Source: Lactobacillus gallinarum DSM 10532 = JCM 2011 (GTDB lineage: Bacteria; Bacillota; Bacilli; Lactobacillales; Lactobacillaceae). From it: DNA of 64,000 nucleotides. Below the pieces are notes generated by a model. The model did not search any database. It saw only the letters and a program-made list of their open reading frames with translations, and was not told the DNA's origin. Shown here piece by piece: positions 61,811 to 64,000 of the stretch; within the stretch, counting starts at the first letter, position 1, and every line of letters starts with the position of its first letter. Made by a program: the position numbers and the translations under genes. Location of the stretch: the NCBI RefSeq assembly GCF_001434975.1, contig NZ_AZEL01000050.1:28008-92007 (forward strand). The letters run 5' to 3'.

Positions 61811-62329
61811 ATTATCTCGTTTATTTTTTTGTTCTTGAATCCGCATCTTAGCTCGTTCAATCATAGTATGTTCTTGCTTTTGAAAGACTGATCTAGTAGT
61901 TAAATAATTGAATACACCAACTAATACTTGGTCAATGATCTTAACAAGTAAGGCGTTTAAATGAAGCCAAGATAATCCTACCAGCATAATTAAAGTATCT
62001 GGAATTAGACTAATTACACGATAGGTAAAGAAAACTATTAATTTATGCCATGTGCTGTGATCATTATCGACATTATTAATAAAAACGGCTTTTTGGTTAA
62101 AGTAAAATGATGCCAGGTTGGACACAATAAAAGCAATGGTGTTAGAAATCACCATTACGCTGTGCCACCAAGAGTGAAGCACCATAAAGACTAAAGTGTT
62201 AATTAAGGCAGCTACAAAGCCAAAAATCATGTATACCCAAAGATTACGGTGTCTTTTAAGTATTTTTTGCCCTAATTGTCGAATTTGAGCTTGATCGACA
62301 GCAGTAACTTCTTTTTTATTTTTAGTCAT
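61790..62329 (-). CDS. GtrA family membrane protein
   Basis: 179 aa: four helices of the GtrA flippase-like family (VYMIFGFVAALINTLVFMVLHSWW; VISNTIAFIVSNLASFYFNQKAVF; FFTYRVISLIPDTLIMLVGLSWL; VKIIDQVLVGVFNYLTTRSVF). The last segment and C-terminal LTTRSVFQK are typical. These proteins help flip polyprenyl-linked sugars for wall polysaccharides, which fits with wecB next door. The start overlaps the flavodoxin gene end by 8 bp. Confidence 0.88.
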   Translation of the reverse strand: MTKNKKEVTAVDQAQIRQLGQKILKRHRNLWVYMIFGFVAALINTLVFMVLHSWWHSVMVISNTIAFIVSNLASFYFNQKAVFINNVDNDHSTWHKLIVFFTYRVISLIPDTLIMLVGLSWLHLNALLVKIIDQVLVGVFNYLTTRSVFQKQEHTMIERAKMRIQEQKNKRDNKKSSKN

Positions 62330-62768
62330 GTAGCTTATCAGCCATTTCCTTTGCAGCTTGGTCGATTAGATCAATTGCTTCATCGTCAGGCGCATTTTCA
62401 ATAGTGACTGGCTTAGTAATCTCAGTAGCACCACATTCTTTAAATGCCTTTTCATAGTCAAAAACATTTTCACAGAAGTGTTTACCATAGGTCTTATCTC
62501 CAGAACCCATGACAGCAAAATATTTACCACTTAAATCTAAAGCCTTTAATTCTTCATAAAAGTCTGCAATTTCATCGGTCATTGCACCTTCACCATAAGT
62601 GTAAGTAATGAAAATGCAGAGATCACTTTCTAAGTAATCGTTGGCATCCGTAAAACCAACATCGCTGGTTTCAACGTCAAAGCCATAGTCTTGAAGATCT
62701 TCTTCTAATATATCTGCCATGTCTTCATCATTGCCAGTCATACTGGCGTAGACAATTCTTGCTTTCAT
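62322..62768 (-). CDS. Flavodoxin
   Basis: 148 aa. The FMN phosphate loop SMTGNDEDMADIL follows the first strand (residues 9-21). ITYTYGEGAMTDEIADFYEEL and VMGSGDKTYGKHFCENV give the two isoalloxazine loops. A small soluble electron carrier. Overlaps the GtrA gene, forming a two-gene operon. Confidence 0.92.
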   Translation of the reverse strand: MKARIVYASMTGNDEDMADILEEDLQDYGFDVETSDVGFTDANDYLESDLCIFITYTYGEGAMTDEIADFYEELKALDLSGKYFAVMGSGDKTYGKHFCENVFDYEKAFKECGATEITKPVTIENAPDDEAIDLIDQAAKEMADKLHD

Positions 62769-62972
62769 GATTTTTCATACCTTTCACTGCATTATACGAC
62801 ATTTTATTATACATGAAACTATCGTAAAATCGTTTGGTTTTATCAAATTTTTAAAATTGAAATTCATTATTTTGCCTTATATTTAAGGATTTAAAATTTT
62901 TTCTGTATTTTTAATTAAACAAACGGTAAAGTAAATCAGAGATAACAGAGTTTTTTTAGTAGAGGGTAATTT

Positions 62973-63867
62973 ATGCATAAAATTTTCAGAATTTTTATTA
63001 TTTTGTTTTTAGCCTTAAGTGCGACAACCGTAGTTGGGCAAAGTTGTTATAATCAGCCAACCTATGCTTCGATGGGATCAACGGGTGGAGGCGGTACTTC
63101 AACAGGTGGTGGTTCTTCATCCGGCGGCGGTGGTTGGTCGTCATCAGATTCAGATAGTGATGCGGATTTCTTTGATTTACATAGTTGGGGAGTAATATTA
63201 CTAATTTTCCTAGTTCTGGGAGGATTAGTATATTTAGAAACGCTTTTTTCTAGATTCCGCTATTGGCTGCGCAAGATTCATTATGCGTACCATTTAAAGC
63301 GACAACGCCTATACACTTTTTCAACCTAATTTAATAATTAGTAAGTTCGAGAAAATGCTGCGGTTAACCAAAATTAAATTAGTGGAAAATAATGAATTAG
63401 ATGATAGTTTTACAGAGACTTATGTTCAAGCTCAGTATTTATATAGTCAGCTTTTACTCGAAAGATATGTCAACCGCCATCATAGTCTGCATTTACTTAG
63501 AAAATATTTAGATAAATATTTCTACGAAGCCATGGTTAAGGAAATTAAATTGAAGATCTCACAGGGAACGATTGATGATACCGTTGTTAATAATATTGAA
63601 GTTGTCAAATATGCCAAGTTAGACGAGAATTTGATTATTACGCAATTAAACGTCAATGGTCAGGATAAAGAAGTTCAATTTAATGAAGGCTTTGAGGATA
63701 GCTTTGCTAGAGACACATGGAGCGATTATGTGATCTTCGGCAAGACAAAGTCGGGACAATATAAGATTGTTTCTTTAGTATATGGCGAGCATTTCCACTT
63801 AAATGGCAGAGATTATAATCGCCAAAGAAATTTACGTCACACTCAATACTTTGAAAGACGAAAATGA
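62973..63867 (+). pseudogene. Tim44-like membrane protein gene with a frameshift
   Basis: The first frame (62973-63329) gives a signal-like helix, a Gly/Ser-rich linker (GGGGTSTGGGSSSGGGGWSS), a membrane helix (WGVILLIFLVLGGLVYLE) and a basic stretch, then stops. Another frame, open from 63298, reads DNAYTLFQPNLIISKFEKMLRLTKIKLVENNELDDSFTETYVQAQYLYSQLL and runs to 63867. Together they have the order of Gram-positive Tim44-like proteins: signal, Gly/Ser linker, membrane helix, Tim44 domain. A one-base indel between about 63298 and 63329 is inferred. If not a sequencing error, the C-terminal domain is lost. Confidence 0.65.
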
Positions 63868-63897
63868 TTAGCCTTTTAAAAGTATTTAGTAAAACGG

Positions 63898-63903
63898 TAT
63901 AAT
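63898..63903 (+). promoter_or_regulatory. Promoter -10 of map
   Basis: Consensus TATAAT, 45 bp upstream of the TTG start. No convincing -35 (AGTATT or TTTAGT upstream). Confidence 0.5.
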
Positions 63904-63948
63904 AGTGGTATCTGAAACTAAAAAAGTTTTATCAAAGGAGAATTTGTT

Positions 63949-64000
63949 TTGATTACAATTAAATCAATTAGAGAACTTAAAGGTATGCAAGCTTCAGGCC
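63949..64000 (+). CDS. map: Type I methionine aminopeptidase, N-terminal fragment
   Basis: Only the first 17 codons lie in the window: ITIKSIRELKGMQASG after the start, the characteristic beginning of type I MetAP (removal of initiator Met). TTG 63949 follows AAAGGAG at ideal spacing. The gene continues past the window end, so the identification rests on a short stretch. Confidence 0.7.
   Translation, partial: MITIKSIRELKGMQASG

Noticed and set aside
1-64000. CRISPR arrays, prophage modules, rRNA operons and replication origin.
   Set aside because: No regularly spaced repeats, no integrase or structural phage genes, no rRNA sequence and no DnaA-box cluster were seen.

Overview
The window is a gene-dense, low-GC Gram-positive chromosome segment that reads as a Lactobacillus of the acidophilus/delbrueckii group (crispatus, helveticus, amylovorus, acidophilus relatives). 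Supporting signs are an intact phosphoketolase, an oleate hydratase of the lactobacillus type, PTS and cre-based sugar control, PyrR, T-box and TPP RNA leaders, and heterodimeric ABC multidrug exporters. The species is inferred from gene content, not from a marker gene. No prophage, CRISPR array, intact insertion sequence or replication origin was seen.

Layout. 1-200: tRNA-His and tRNA-Val. 0.2-4.1 kb: a DHA2-type drug exporter, a TetR regulator and oleate hydratase, with overlapping dyads in the hydratase promoter. 4.2-5.6 kb: acetyltransferase and aldo/keto reductase. 5.7-7.7 kb: uraA-pyrR behind a PyrR attenuator. 7.8-15.1 kb: two more MFS exporters, an M42 aminopeptidase, an unusual ABC-F ATPase, an unrecognised two-gene unit and a glutamine amidotransferase. 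15.2-20.1 kb: an orphan amino acid binding lipoprotein and a MarR-controlled heterodimeric ABC exporter. 20.1-22.8 kb: TPP riboswitch, ykoE and a chimeric MFS pseudogene. 22.9-27.0 kb: udk and, behind a T-box, a four-gene amino acid ABC importer. 27.1-36.5 kb: lipase-like gene, orphan sugar-binding lipoprotein, GalT-like protein, rbsK-rpiA, kup, nucleoside hydrolase and a GntR regulator. 36.5-39.4 kb: a toxin-antitoxin pair with a broken toxin, a HAD phosphatase, and a DeoR regulator with an immunity-like gene. 39.6-43.0 kb: phosphoketolase and a patatin-like protein.

43.0-47.1 kb is the most distinctive part. It is a decaying quorum-sensing/CPBP locus: a CPBP protease without a usable start codon, a histidine kinase with three separate lesions, an intact LytTR response regulator, and a second CPBP protease broken by a frameshift and a nonsense codon. 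Two copies of a 21-bp-period direct repeat, of the kind bound by LytTR regulators, precede the kinase and the second CPBP gene. 47.1-52.2 kb: HAD phosphatase and a sugar PTS operon (EIICB with two EIIB domains, RpiR regulator, membrane protein, EIIA) with cre sites. 52.3-60.3 kb: nitroreductase, CNNM/HlyC-type protein, hpt, APC permease, an operon of a catalytically altered GH25-like protein, a DEAD-box helicase and a PTS EIIC, then tRNA-Arg. 60.3-64.0 kb: wecB, GtrA, flavodoxin, a frameshifted Tim44-like gene and the first codons of methionine aminopeptidase.

How the genes fit together. Nucleoside and pentose salvage is well represented: nucleoside hydrolase, ribokinase, ribose-5-phosphate isomerase, uridine kinase, uracil permease/PyrR and Hpt. 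Phosphoketolase can drain the resulting pentose phosphates. Nutrient uptake is controlled by RNA leaders (PyrR, TPP, T-box). Several genes are broken by point lesions without mobile elements, so decay by mutation and local recombination is a theme.
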